A stretch of 64,000 nucleotides of DNA from positions 8,485 through 72,484 of the forward strand of contig NZ_AYWO01000006.1 in assembly GCF_000502955.1 (NCBI RefSeq), given 5' to 3'. Source of the stretch: Mesorhizobium sp. LNHC252B00 (GTDB lineage: Bacteria > Pseudomonadota > Alphaproteobacteria > Rhizobiales > Rhizobiaceae). The stretch's first letter is position 1. Each line of letters starts with the position of its first letter. Below the pieces are notes generated by a model that worked only from the letters and a program-made list of their open reading frames with translations, was not told the origin of the DNA and ran no database searches. Shown piece by piece: positions 35,961 to 44,609 of this stretch. Made by a program: the position numbers and the translations under genes.

Positions 35961-36821
35961 TCAGATGCCTCCCGTCATGCGCCTGGCGCCGACAAGGCGC
36001 AGCTGCAATGCGTAGAGCGCCATGATGACGACGAGCAGGATGAAGGCGGCGGCGCTGCCCAACCCCCAATTGAGCAGCGACTGGATCATCTGCGCGATCA
36101 TTTCGGCCAGCATCATGTTCGATGTGCCGCCGAGCAGTGCCGGGGTGACGAAATAGCCGAGCGACATGACGAACACCATCAGGCCGCCAGCGGCGAGGCC
36201 GGGCAGCGACAGCGGCAGCAGGATGCGACGGAATGCCTGGATGGGGCTGGCGCCGCACAATGCTGCGGCACGCAACGTCATCGGGTCGATCGCCCGCAAG
36301 GTGCCGACCAGCGGCAGGATCATGAACGGCAGCATGATGTAGACCATGCCGATGGTCACGCCGGTGAGATTGTTGATGAGCGGCAGCGGCTGGTCGATGA
36401 TGCCGATGGCGAGCAGCGCTCGGTTGATGACGCCGGTGCGCTGCAGCAGCACCATCCAGGCATATGTGCGGGTGAGCAGATTGGTCCACATCGACAGGAT
36501 GATGACGCCGAAGATGATCGAGGCCAGCGCGGAGGGCATGATCGCCAGCATCCAGGCGACTGGAAAGGCGACGACGACGGTAACGGCGGTGACCACCGCC
36601 GCGACGAGGAAGGTGTTGAAGAACACCCTGGCATAGGTGCCGTCACCCAGCAGCGTTGCGTAGTTCTGCAGGCCGGGTTCGGGCTCGGTGACACTGCGCA
36701 AGAGCAGGGCCAAGACCGGCACGACGAAGAACAGCACGATCAGGACCAGCGCCGGCAGCAGGCTGTTGAAGCCTGCCGGCATGCGGAATCCTGGTAGGCT
36801 CTGGCGTGTTTCGACCGACAT
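35961..36821 (-). CDS. Polyamine-type ABC transporter permease (PotB-like)
   Basis: A 286-residue permease with about six transmembrane helices and EAA loop AALCGASPIQAFRRILLPLSLPG. It lies between the binding protein and the second permease and ends one base before the next start. Together they form a heterodimeric channel. Confidence 0.9.
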   Translation of the reverse strand: MSVETRQSLPGFRMPAGFNSLLPALVLIVLFFVVPVLALLLRSVTEPEPGLQNYATLLGDGTYARVFFNTFLVAAVVTAVTVVVAFPVAWMLAIMPSALASIIFGVIILSMWTNLLTRTYAWMVLLQRTGVINRALLAIGIIDQPLPLINNLTGVTIGMVYIMLPFMILPLVGTLRAIDPMTLRAAALCGASPIQAFRRILLPLSLPGLAAGGLMVFVMSLGYFVTPALLGGTSNMMLAEMIAQMIQSLLNWGLGSAAAFILLVVIMALYALQLRLVGARRMTGGI

Positions 36822-36888
36822 GGCAGTGATCCGGCTATGGGACGAGACGGTGCTGGCCGCCTCGTCCCGTGCTGTTCAAGAGGCAGGC

Positions 36889-37893
36889 TTATTTCGCCTG
36901 CCAGGCATACCAGCGCGTGGCGATCTCGTCGCGGTGCTCGGCCCAGTAGTTCATGTCGAGGTTGATCTGCCCGTCGACATGGGCATCCGGCAGCGACTTC
37001 ACGACGTCCGCCGCCATTTCGGCCTTGGCCTTGGTGTTAACAGGCGCATAGCCGCTGGATGCGGCAAATTCCGCCTGGCCGGCCGGGCTGCTTGCCGCAG
37101 CCAGGAACTTCATCGCCGCATCCTTGTTCTTGGCGCCTTTCGGCACCACCAGGACGTCGGCTGCCGTCAGGTTCTGATTCCAGGACACACCGACATCGGC
37201 TTCGTCGTGCTGAAGCGCAAAGACGCGGCCGTTCCACAGCTGGCCGAACGCCGCCTCACCGGAAGCGATCAGCTGCTGCGACTCGGCGCCGCCGCTCCAC
37301 CAGACGATGTCAGACTTGATGGTGTCGAGTTTCTTGAAGGCGCGGTCGAGATCGAGCGGATATAGCTTGTCGGCGGGAACGCCGTCGGCGAGCAAGGCGA
37401 TCTCGATGACGCCGGGCGCCGACCATTTGTAGAAGGTGCGCTTGCCCGGGAATTTCTTGGTGTCGAACATGTCGGCCCAGCCGGCCGGTTCGCCTGACAC
37501 CGCGCCCTTGTTCCAGGCGAGCACGAAGGAATAGTAGAAGCTGCCGACGGCATGGTCGGTGGTGAAGCGCGGATCGAGATCGGCCTTCGGCACAGCGGCG
37601 AAATCGATCGGCTCCAGCAGGCCGTCCTTGGCCGCCTTGATGGCGAAATCCATCTCGACGTCGACGACATCCCAGTTGACGCTACCGGCGTCGACCATGG
37701 CCTTCAGCTTGCCGTAGTCGGTCGGCCCGTCCTGCAGGACCTTGATGCCGGACGCGGCGGTGAAGGGCTCGGCCCACGATTTGGTCTGCGCTTCCTGGGT
37801 TGTTCCGCCCCAGCTGGTGAAGACCATTTCCTCGGCCTTGGCGGCCGTCGTTGCAAGCAGTCCGGCAACAATGCCGGTGAAAATCAGTTTCAT
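36889..37893 (-). CDS. Polyamine-type ABC transporter substrate-binding protein (PotD-like)
   Basis: A 334-residue periplasmic protein with signal peptide MKLIFTGIVAGLLATTAAKA. The mature start EEMVFTSWGGTTQ is typical of the PotD/PotF class. Residues such as WDVVDVEMDFAIKA and DIVWWSGGAESQQL line the ligand cleft. ATG 37893 has GAGGAG 6 bases upstream; the frame extends beyond it without a start. Ligand likely a small amine-containing compound. Confidence 0.88.
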   Translation of the reverse strand: MKLIFTGIVAGLLATTAAKAEEMVFTSWGGTTQEAQTKSWAEPFTAASGIKVLQDGPTDYGKLKAMVDAGSVNWDVVDVEMDFAIKAAKDGLLEPIDFAAVPKADLDPRFTTDHAVGSFYYSFVLAWNKGAVSGEPAGWADMFDTKKFPGKRTFYKWSAPGVIEIALLADGVPADKLYPLDLDRAFKKLDTIKSDIVWWSGGAESQQLIASGEAAFGQLWNGRVFALQHDEADVGVSWNQNLTAADVLVVPKGAKNKDAAMKFLAAASSPAGQAEFAASSGYAPVNTKAKAEMAADVVKSLPDAHVDGQINLDMNYWAEHRDEIATRWYAWQAK

Positions 37894-37975
37894 GTCGTTC
37901 TCCTCTGTTTGTTTTCGTTGTTGGCTGTTCGCGATCGGCGTTTTCGCCTTGATCGCGAATCCCCGTCCGCGGCGG

Positions 37976-39454
37976 CTACCGCATGACAAAAGGATCGGGA
38001 ATTGGGTCGTCGGAGGTGCGTATCCACACCGATTTCGAACGCGTGTAGTCGCGGATCGCGTCCATGCCGCCTTCGCGGCCAAGGCCTGACTGGCCATAGC
38101 CGCCGAACGGAACCAGCGGCGAGACGGCGCGATAGGTGTTGATCCAGACCACACCGGCGTGGATGCCGCGCGCCATGCGATGGGCTTTCGCGAGATTGGT
38201 GGTGAACACGCCGGAAGCGAGGCCGAACCTGGTGTCGTTGGCAAGCGACAGCGCTTCAGCCTCGCTGTCGAAGGCAAGCGCGCTCAGCACCGGACCGAAC
38301 AGCTCTTCGCGCACGCAGGCAAGGTTCTGGTCTGATGCCTCGATGATCGTCGGCGCGTAGTAGAAGCCGTCCGCCTTGCCCTCGGGGCGCTTGCCGCCGG
38401 TGACCAGCCGGCCGCCACTGGTGAGGCTTTCGGCGACGGTCTTCTCGATCCATTCGCGCTGCCGCGATGTGGCAAGCGGCCCCATTTCCGTTTCGGGATC
38501 CTGCGGGTCGCCGATCCGGATCGCCTCGGCCTTGTGCTTGAGCCGGGCGAGGAACTCGTCCTTCACTGAACGCTCGACCAGCAGGCGCGAGCCGGCGACG
38601 CAGCTCTGGCCGGTGGCGGCGAAGATACCGGCGACGACCGCGTTGGCGGCGCTGTCGAGATCGGCATCGGCAAACACCACGACGGGGCTTTTGCCGCCCA
38701 GTTCGAGCGTCGTGGAGGCAAGGTTTTCCGCGGTGTTCCTGACGATCTGGCGGGCGGTTGCCGGACCACCTGTGAAGGCAACGCGGGCGATGAGCGGATG
38801 GCTGGTCAGGCGGTGGCCGCAATCATGGCCGAAGCCGGTCAGGATGTTCACGCTGCCGGCGGGAAAGCCCGCCTCGTGCACGAGTTCGGCAAAGGCCAGC
38901 AGTGGGGCGGGGCCATCCTCCGAAGCCTTGAGGACGACAGTGCAGCCGGCCGCCAAGGCCGGGCCGAGCTTGACGGCGGACAGGAAGAGTTGCGAATTCC
39001 ACGGCACGACCGCCGCGACGACGCCGATCGGCTCGGGTCGGATGGTCACTTCCATGTCGGCCTTGTCGATCGGGACAAATGAGCCTTCGTGCTTGTCGGC
39101 CAGCCCGCCATAATAGCGGTAGTAGTCGCCGACATAGGCGATCTGGGCGCGCGTCTCGCGGATGATCTTGCCGGTGTCGCGCGTCTCGAGTTCCGCCAGC
39201 CGGTCGGCATTGGCGACAACCAGATCGCCGAGCCGCACCAGAAGCTTGCCGCGCGCCGTTGCGGTCATCGCTGCCCATGGGCCGGAGTGCAGTGCCCGAT
39301 GTGCGGCCGCGACGGCGCGGTCGACATCGGCGGCTGAAGCCGCGGGCATTTTTGCCCATGTTGTGCCGGTCGACGGGTCGATGCTGTCGAAGGTCGAGGC
39401 GGCCTCCACGAACTGGCCGTCTATGTAGTTCCTGAATTCGCCGGTGCTCGTCAC
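37976..39454 (-). CDS. NAD(P)-dependent aldehyde dehydrogenase
   Basis: A 492-residue ALDH with Asn in VPWNSQLFL, general-base Glu in LELGGKSPVVVF, nucleophile Cys in GQSCVAGSRL, and C-terminal YRAVSPLVPFGGYGQSGLGRE. The GTG start overlaps the stop of the monooxygenase gene (GTGA). It would oxidise an aldehyde released by the upstream flavin monooxygenase or hydrolase. Substrate unknown. Confidence 0.9.
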   Translation of the reverse strand: MTSTGEFRNYIDGQFVEAASTFDSIDPSTGTTWAKMPAASAADVDRAVAAAHRALHSGPWAAMTATARGKLLVRLGDLVVANADRLAELETRDTGKIIRETRAQIAYVGDYYRYYGGLADKHEGSFVPIDKADMEVTIRPEPIGVVAAVVPWNSQLFLSAVKLGPALAAGCTVVLKASEDGPAPLLAFAELVHEAGFPAGSVNILTGFGHDCGHRLTSHPLIARVAFTGGPATARQIVRNTAENLASTTLELGGKSPVVVFADADLDSAANAVVAGIFAATGQSCVAGSRLLVERSVKDEFLARLKHKAEAIRIGDPQDPETEMGPLATSRQREWIEKTVAESLTSGGRLVTGGKRPEGKADGFYYAPTIIEASDQNLACVREELFGPVLSALAFDSEAEALSLANDTRFGLASGVFTTNLAKAHRMARGIHAGVVWINTYRAVSPLVPFGGYGQSGLGREGGMDAIRDYTRSKSVWIRTSDDPIPDPFVMR

Positions 39455-40506
39455 GCGCGCGGTCCCTGGAAGGCCGGCATCACTTTGTCGATGAACAGCT
39501 GCAGCGATTTCTTCTTGCGCTCATGCGAAAGGCCGCTGTCGATCCAGATCGAATACTGGTCGTAACCGAGCGCCTCATAGGCCTTCAGCCTGGCGATCAC
39601 TTCGTCTGCCTCGCCGATCACAAGATGCTGCCGGATCTTGTCCGGTGCACATTGCGGCATGGCCGCAATCTCGCCCTCCGTCAGTTCTTCCAGCACGCCC
39701 TGGCGCACCGGCTTCTTGTTCTGGAACCAAGCGCCGAACTGGCAATAGAATTGCGACAGGTCCTGCGTCAGACGCTCGGCGTCGGCTGCGTCCTCGGCGA
39801 CGAATGTGTGCATCAAGAGCATGATCTCGGGTCGCGCTATTTCGGGATGAGCAGCACAGGCCGTGTTGAAGCGCTCCATCAGGCTCACCACTTCGCCATC
39901 GCCGGAGGCGAGCGGCGTCACCTGGACATTGCATTTATTGGCCACCGCAAAGTCGTGCGAATTGGGGTCACGCGCCGCCACCCAGATCGGCGGATAAGGT
40001 TTTTGCAGCGGTTTGGGCGACGAGGTGGTCGACGGGAACGACCAGAATTCGCCGGAGAGTTCGAAATCGCCATCCCACAGGCCACGGATCGCCGGCACCA
40101 TTTCGCGCATGCGCTGACCCGCGCCCCAGGCTTCGAGCCCGGGGAAAAGCCGCTGGTATTCGTATGCATAGGCGCCGCGTGCAATGCCGATGTCGAGCCG
40201 GCCGCCGGTGATGACGTCGGCCATCGCCGCTTCGCCTGCAAGCTTGATCGGGTGCCAAAACGGCGCGACGATGGTTCCGGTGCCGAGCCGGATCGTGCTC
40301 GTCTTGGCGCCCAAATAGGCGATGGTGATGAAAGGGTTGGGCGAGATGGTGAATTCCATCCCGTGATGCTCACCGATCCAGGCGGTCTCGAAGCCGGCCT
40401 TGTCGGCCAGCACGACAAGTTCCTCCAGTTCGGCAACAAGCTCGGAATGCGGCTTCGCCAGATCCGAGCGCTCCATGTGGACGAACAGCGAAAATTTCAT
40501 TGGCAT
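39451..40506 (-). CDS. LLM-class (luciferase-like) flavin-dependent monooxygenase
   Basis: A 351-residue bacterial luciferase-like TIM-barrel monooxygenase. It has EHHGMEFTISPNP at the active-site face, RLGTGTIVAPFWHP, and GRLDIGIARGAYAYEYQ for reduced-flavin binding. ATG 40506 overlaps the stop of the flavin-reductase fusion (ATGA). It needs FMNH2, which the adjacent reductase domain can supply, giving a two-component system. Such enzymes hydroxylate or cleave C-N or C-S bonds; here the target is unknown. Confidence 0.88.
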   Translation of the reverse strand: MPMKFSLFVHMERSDLAKPHSELVAELEELVVLADKAGFETAWIGEHHGMEFTISPNPFITIAYLGAKTSTIRLGTGTIVAPFWHPIKLAGEAAMADVITGGRLDIGIARGAYAYEYQRLFPGLEAWGAGQRMREMVPAIRGLWDGDFELSGEFWSFPSTTSSPKPLQKPYPPIWVAARDPNSHDFAVANKCNVQVTPLASGDGEVVSLMERFNTACAAHPEIARPEIMLLMHTFVAEDAADAERLTQDLSQFYCQFGAWFQNKKPVRQGVLEELTEGEIAAMPQCAPDKIRQHLVIGEADEVIARLKAYEALGYDQYSIWIDSGLSHERKKKSLQLFIDKVMPAFQGPRA

Positions 40507-42335
40507 CACCTGCGACCAGTAAGAGCTTGGGACGACGCGGCCCTGGCGAGCGGCCGGACTTCGCCTTCGACCTCGTTGCCGACATAGACACCGAAAGCAT
40601 CTTCCGTGCGTTCACTGATATAGCGGGTCAGCATGGAACGAACCGCCGGATCGGCGATCTTCAGATCGGCGATATCGTCGATCTCGACAAGCCGCGTCTG
40701 GCGATCGCTGGGATTGGGTGCGGTAACCGTTCCCCGGTAGTAGACGTGTGAGCGCGACGGATCGGCCGCGTCGTCCCACACCGCAAACAGGAAGCCGAGC
40801 TGTGCGTCGACAGCCTTGGCGGCGAGGCATCCCTTGAGGCTGCGAGCGTCCTTCGGCGAGCCCAGCCCGCGACCCGCCGGCAATTCGTGGAAACCGCCCG
40901 GTGTTTCGAAGAACAGCACGCGGCCTTCATTCTCGAGAATGGCACCAACTTCGGCCCCATGAGGTGCTGCCGCCAGCGCCTCCTGGCTGAGGCCGGGTGT
41001 GACATAGGTGCCGCGGCAATAGCCAAGCGGCTGCGCGCCATTGTGGGTGAAGTCGCGAACGCGGCCGATCAGGATCGAATGGTCACCTGCGTCGACCAGT
41101 TGCTCCATGCCGCAATCGAATACGGCGACGGAACCGTCGATCAGCGGATTGCCGGTTTGCCCGGACTGCCAGGCAACAGAAGCGAATTTATCGGCGGCCT
41201 TGGAGGCGAAGATGCCGGATTCTGCCTTCTGGCTCTCCGACAGGATGTTGATGGCGAAACCTCTTGAGGTCGAAAAGGCGCTGTGCCCCAACGCCTTCTT
41301 GGCGATGCACACAAGCACCAGCGGCGGATCGAGCGAGACCGAGGTGAAGGAGTTGGCGGTGAAGCCGCGTGGCTCGCCCTCCGCACTGACCGTGGTGACG
41401 ATGGTGACACCGGTCAGGAACGAGCCGAGCGCCCGCCTGAATTCGCCGGCGTCAAATGCAGCAGCCGTCTGCCTTCTCCCCGTAGTAACGGGGAGAAGGA
41501 CGCTGCTCCTAATGGCAGCGTCTTTCTCCGCATCGAGAAACGCCATCATGTGTTGAGTCACTTTTTCCGGCGAAGCGATTGTCATCATGTGTCTTTCGCC
41601 GCTGAGAACGAGACATTGCCCGTGCGGTGCCAGTCGGGCCATCGCCGCCGACATGGCCGGCGTGGAATTCCTGTCTTCCGATCCGGTCATGAACAGTGCC
41701 GGCGCTGCGAGCTCGGCCAGGCGGTCGACATGCTCGGTATCGGCGCGGGCAAACAGGCGATAGGTGCGCGCGTAGCCCTGAGCGCTGACGCCTTCAAGCG
41801 CCGTGCGTGCCGTTGCGGCTGCACTGGCAAGGGTGGCCGGCAGCGGGTCGCCGAACCAGCGGGCAAGCGTTGCGGCGATGGCCGAAGGATCGCCATGAGA
41901 GCCGAGTGCTGCCGCGCGTTCGCGCACCGCCTGCGCCAATGCCTCAGGACGACGGAACACGCCGTTGAGGCAGATGACGGAGTCGACACGCGACGGTGCG
42001 CGAAGGGCGATTTCGAGAGCGACCAGCGCCCCCATGGAGTGGCCGACGATCGAAACAGAGGCGAGACCGAGGTGATCGAGCAAGCGGATCGCCTGGTCGG
42101 CAAAGTCGGACAGGTTGGAGTTTTCCGGCGGCAGCGGCGAATTTCCATGGCCGAGCATATCGATGGCGATCAGCTCGCGGCGATCCTGCATCAGCTCGAT
42201 CTGCGCCTGCCAGATCCCGGCATTCATGCCGACGCCGTGGATGAGCAGAACCGGCGCGCCGGAGCCGGCACGGATGAAGCCGGTTCCGTCCGGAGCCGTG
42301 TCCCGGACCCATGCAAGGGCGGCGGCGTCAGCCAT
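40506..42335 (-). CDS. Alpha/beta-hydrolase fused to flavin reductase
   Basis: About 609 residues. Residues 1-270 are an alpha/beta-hydrolase with nucleophile elbow GHSMGAL, acid in GSEDRNSTP and His in SGERHMM. Residues about 305-460 are a flavin-reductase domain (FRRALGSFLTGVTIVT, ANSFTSVSLDPPLVL, KAALGHSAFS-like). A C-terminal extension of about 150 residues is unassigned. The linker at about residues 285-300 is encoded by a perfect palindromic repeat. ATG 42335 is preferred; GTG 42344 is too close to its ribosome site. The reductase supplies FMNH2 to the next gene's monooxygenase, and the hydrolase probably acts on its product. Confidence 0.82.
   Translation of the reverse strand: MADAAALAWVRDTAPDGTGFIRAGSGAPVLLIHGVGMNAGIWQAQIELMQDRRELIAIDMLGHGNSPLPPENSNLSDFADQAIRLLDHLGLASVSIVGHSMGALVALEIALRAPSRVDSVICLNGVFRRPEALAQAVRERAAALGSHGDPSAIAATLARWFGDPLPATLASAAATARTALEGVSAQGYARTYRLFARADTEHVDRLAELAAPALFMTGSEDRNSTPAMSAAMARLAPHGQCLVLSGERHMMTIASPEKVTQHMMAFLDAEKDAAIRSSVLLPVTTGRRQTAAAFDAGEFRRALGSFLTGVTIVTTVSAEGEPRGFTANSFTSVSLDPPLVLVCIAKKALGHSAFSTSRGFAINILSESQKAESGIFASKAADKFASVAWQSGQTGNPLIDGSVAVFDCGMEQLVDAGDHSILIGRVRDFTHNGAQPLGYCRGTYVTPGLSQEALAAAPHGAEVGAILENEGRVLFFETPGGFHELPAGRGLGSPKDARSLKGCLAAKAVDAQLGFLFAVWDDAADPSRSHVYYRGTVTAPNPSDRQTRLVEIDDIADLKIADPAVRSMLTRYISERTEDAFGVYVGNEVEGEVRPLARAASSQALTGRR
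41472..41499. repeat. In-frame palindromic repeat inside the fusion gene
   Basis: CCTTCTCCCCGT (41472-41483) and ACGGGGAGAAGG (41488-41499) form a perfect 12-bp inverted repeat around AGTA. Weaker outer arms (GCAGCAGC and GCTGCTC) extend it to roughly 50 bases. Repeats with this CTTCTCCCCG core are abundant between genes of rhizobia. Here the unit is translated as part of the linker between two enzyme domains. Confidence 0.7.
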
Positions 42336-42915
42336 GCAGATCACCGACCTCTTTCAGATCCTGATAGCGGTCGCCGATGCGGTGGTGCGGACGTCCGCCA
42401 ATGGAAGCGCCGAGCGCCACCACCAGTTCGTCCGGCGCCGGCGCGTCGCCGATCTGGAAATGCACGGTCAGATAGTGGGAGCGGCGGCCTTCGTCGTTCT
42501 TGTCCATCAGCGGGATCATGATTGGCGTGTTCGGCCCGCCACGCAGATTGGTGAAGGCGAGATAGGTCTTGGCGCCAACGGCACGGCGATAGTGGTTGCC
42601 GAAATGCAGGGTGTGGATCAGCGCCGAGGCGTGTTCGATCTCGCCTGAGGTGCCGCAGATGGCAGCCTTGCCGTAGCCCTCGATCGCCTCGCCGGAACCG
42701 GCGACGGCAAGAATCTCACGGGTAAGCAACTCGCCAAGCACCGGCGCATAGGCCCGTATCGCGGGCGAAAGGTCATCGGTAAACCCCTTGCCTGCCCACG
42801 GGTTGTCCAAGACAGCAGCGACGCCTATTAGACGCAGGGGCCTGGGTGCCGCCTTGCCACCCTCGATCAGAGTGGTCTCGACATGGGTCACTATCTTCCG
42901 AATAGCAGGGCTCAT
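42328..42915 (-). CDS. AA_synth-family (DUF1185) protein
   Basis: A 195-residue protein of the amino-acid-synthesis family (pfam06684-type), recognisable by RKIVTHVETTLIEGGK, GKAAICGTSGEIEHASALIHTLHFGN and the metal/ligand-like HHRIGDRYQD end. Members have a characterised fold but poorly known chemistry. ATG 42915 follows AGAGG. It is the first gene of the operon, divergent from the GntR gene across a perfect palindrome. It overlaps the next start slightly. Confidence 0.85.
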   Translation of the reverse strand: MSPAIRKIVTHVETTLIEGGKAAPRPLRLIGVAAVLDNPWAGKGFTDDLSPAIRAYAPVLGELLTREILAVAGSGEAIEGYGKAAICGTSGEIEHASALIHTLHFGNHYRRAVGAKTYLAFTNLRGGPNTPIMIPLMDKNDEGRRSHYLTVHFQIGDAPAPDELVVALGASIGGRPHHRIGDRYQDLKEVGDLHG

Positions 42916-42960
42916 AGAGGTCCTCTGGAAACTGACCAAGGTTGAACTCACATTCCATAA

Positions 42961-42974
42961 TATGGTATACCATA
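42961..42974. promoter_or_regulatory. GntR-type operator palindrome
   Basis: TATGGTATACCATA is a perfect 14-bp palindrome in the 130-base divergent region between the AA_synth operon and the GntR gene. The TGGTATACCA core is a typical FadR/VanR-type GntR operator. It is inferred to control both directions. Confidence 0.7.
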
Positions 42975-43045
42975 CTATTATCGGCCAAAGCGGCTTGTCA
43001 ACAGGCATTCGAATCTGGTTTCGTCATTCGTGAAAGGACCAATCC

Positions 43046-43714
43046 ATGGACGATACACTTCGCATCGAGCGCTCGACAAAAACGCTTCGGACCCTGGCGC
43101 TGGAACGCATGCGCGAGGCGATCATGGATTTTCGGTTCCAGCCAGGTGAAAGGCTTGTCGAACGGCCGCTTTGCGACCAACTCGGCGTCAGTCGTTCCGT
43201 GGTTCGAGAAGTGCTGCGTCAGTTGGAGACCGAGGGCCTTGTCCAGATGATTCCAGGGCACGGGCCGGCGGTAGCGCGACCCGACCTCAACCGTACGGAG
43301 GAGATCTATGAGTTGCGTGCCTTGCTTGAGGGGATCGCGGCGCGTGCCTGCGCCCTCACCGCAACCAGCGAACAGATTGAAGGTCTCGAACGCGCGTATG
43401 AGGACCTGCTCAAGGCATGGGCCTCAAGCATCCCCGTCGAGGTGATGCGGGCAACATCGCGCTTTTACGAGAATTTGTTTGTTGCCGCAGGCAAGCTGAT
43501 CGCCTGGGAAATCGTGCAAGGATTGAACGTGCGCATCAATCAATTGCGATCAATGACGATCGCCTCGGCCAACCGGCGCGGTCCCGCGATCGCCGAGATG
43601 GAAGATATCATGAACGCGATAAGGGCACGTGAGGCCGACAAGGCGCAAGCCGCCGCCCGGCACCATGTCGAGCAGGCTTGGAACATCGCGCGGCTGTCCT
43701 TGCGTCCCAACTGA
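43046..43714 (+). CDS. GntR-family (FCD domain) transcriptional regulator
   Basis: A 222-residue regulator. The winged helix-turn-helix is at residues 12-78 (CDQLGVSRSVVREVLRQLETEGLV), followed by an FCD domain (YELRALLEGIAARACAL, MRATSRFYENLFVAAG, ending RHHVEQAWNIARLSLRPN). ATG 43046 has AAAGGA upstream. It is divergent from the flavin-monooxygenase operon and is its probable repressor through the palindrome at 42961-42974. Confidence 0.9.
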   Translation: MDDTLRIERSTKTLRTLALERMREAIMDFRFQPGERLVERPLCDQLGVSRSVVREVLRQLETEGLVQMIPGHGPAVARPDLNRTEEIYELRALLEGIAARACALTATSEQIEGLERAYEDLLKAWASSIPVEVMRATSRFYENLFVAAGKLIAWEIVQGLNVRINQLRSMTIASANRRGPAIAEMEDIMNAIRAREADKAQAAARHHVEQAWNIARLSLRPN

Positions 43715-43907
43715 TTTTCTCCTGACGCTGCCTCTGTCGAATCGGCAAGGCTGTCCCCGGGGGGCGACTCCGGGTGCGCACGTCCGCGCCTCACCACCTG
43801 CATCCTCTCCTTCCCTGCCCAGCTGTTGCTGTCGAGCGGCTGGTCCCGCCGGAAGCTTCCGGCCCGCAGCAAAGCTCCTCCCCTCAACGTTTCGCAGAGG
43901 CCATCCG

Positions 43908-44423
43908 ATGAACCATTCACAAGGCACGACACGCAACCCCCTCATGTCCGCTGGCGTTGCAACTGTGGCGACGTCCATCATGCGAGCGCGCGCATCCCTG
44001 GCTACGCTGTTGGCCGCCGGCCTGCTGTTGCCTGCCGCCGCTTCCGCGCAGCAGGCCGACGGCGAGCGGCTGTTCCGGCAGCGCTGCGGGGCGTGCCACA
44101 GTATGGAGCCTGGCCAGAACAGGGCCGGTCCGCATCTGTCTGGCGTCATCGGCCGCCTGGCCGGCAGCATCGAGGGAGCACGCTATTCAGCCGCGTTGCG
44201 AGAGTCGAACATCGTCTGGGACAGTTCGTCGCTCGACACCTTCCTCACAGCGCCGCGTCAGATGGTGCCTGGCACCCAAATGACTTTCGGCGTTTCCAAT
44301 GCCGCTCAGCGCGCGGCGATCGCGCTCGCGAACGTCGCGTTCGAAGGCATCCGGGTTCCTGGACCGCTTGTTGGTCTCTCGGATCATCAGAGAATGACGG
44401 CATACTGGTTTTTTACTCGATGA
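43908..44423 (+). CDS. Exported cytochrome c with an aberrant C-terminus
   Basis: A 171-residue periplasmic c-type cytochrome. The signal region ends near AAASAQ, the haem motif CGACH is at residues 60-64, then GPHLSGVIGR and the axial-Met region MVPGTQMTF. Usual class I relatives end with RAAIIAYL. Here the end reads AAIALANVAFEGIRV and continues 30 unrelated residues, which suggests a recombination or frame change at the 3' end. ATG 43908 follows AGAGG. Haem binding should be intact; stability uncertain. It lies at the edge of a decayed patch. Confidence 0.75.
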   Translation: MNHSQGTTRNPLMSAGVATVATSIMRARASLATLLAAGLLLPAAASAQQADGERLFRQRCGACHSMEPGQNRAGPHLSGVIGRLAGSIEGARYSAALRESNIVWDSSSLDTFLTAPRQMVPGTQMTFGVSNAAQRAAIALANVAFEGIRVPGPLVGLSDHQRMTAYWFFTR

Positions 44424-44578
44424 TATCAATCCAATCTCCCTTGGTCGAGGAGCCGATCCAGGAGGTGGACGGTAACATGTGGGCGGCCAAGGAGCGCACG
44501 ACGACCTACATCGGCCGCTACAGCGCCAGGCTACATATCGGCGAGGCCTTCATTTCCGAAATCGATCTGCGCAAGTAG
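44421..44578 (+). pseudogene. Possible C-terminal gene remnant
   Basis: A frame of 52 codons (ATG 44421) with coding-like composition, for example NMWAAKERTTTYIGRYSARL and EAFISEIDLRK. It begins at the end of the cytochrome gene and lacks a ribosome site, so it may be the 3' end of a gene lost by rearrangement. No family recognised. Confidence 0.3.
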
Positions 44579-44609
44579 GGGAGCCGTCCCATCGCCGCGA
44601 TTCCCCTCC

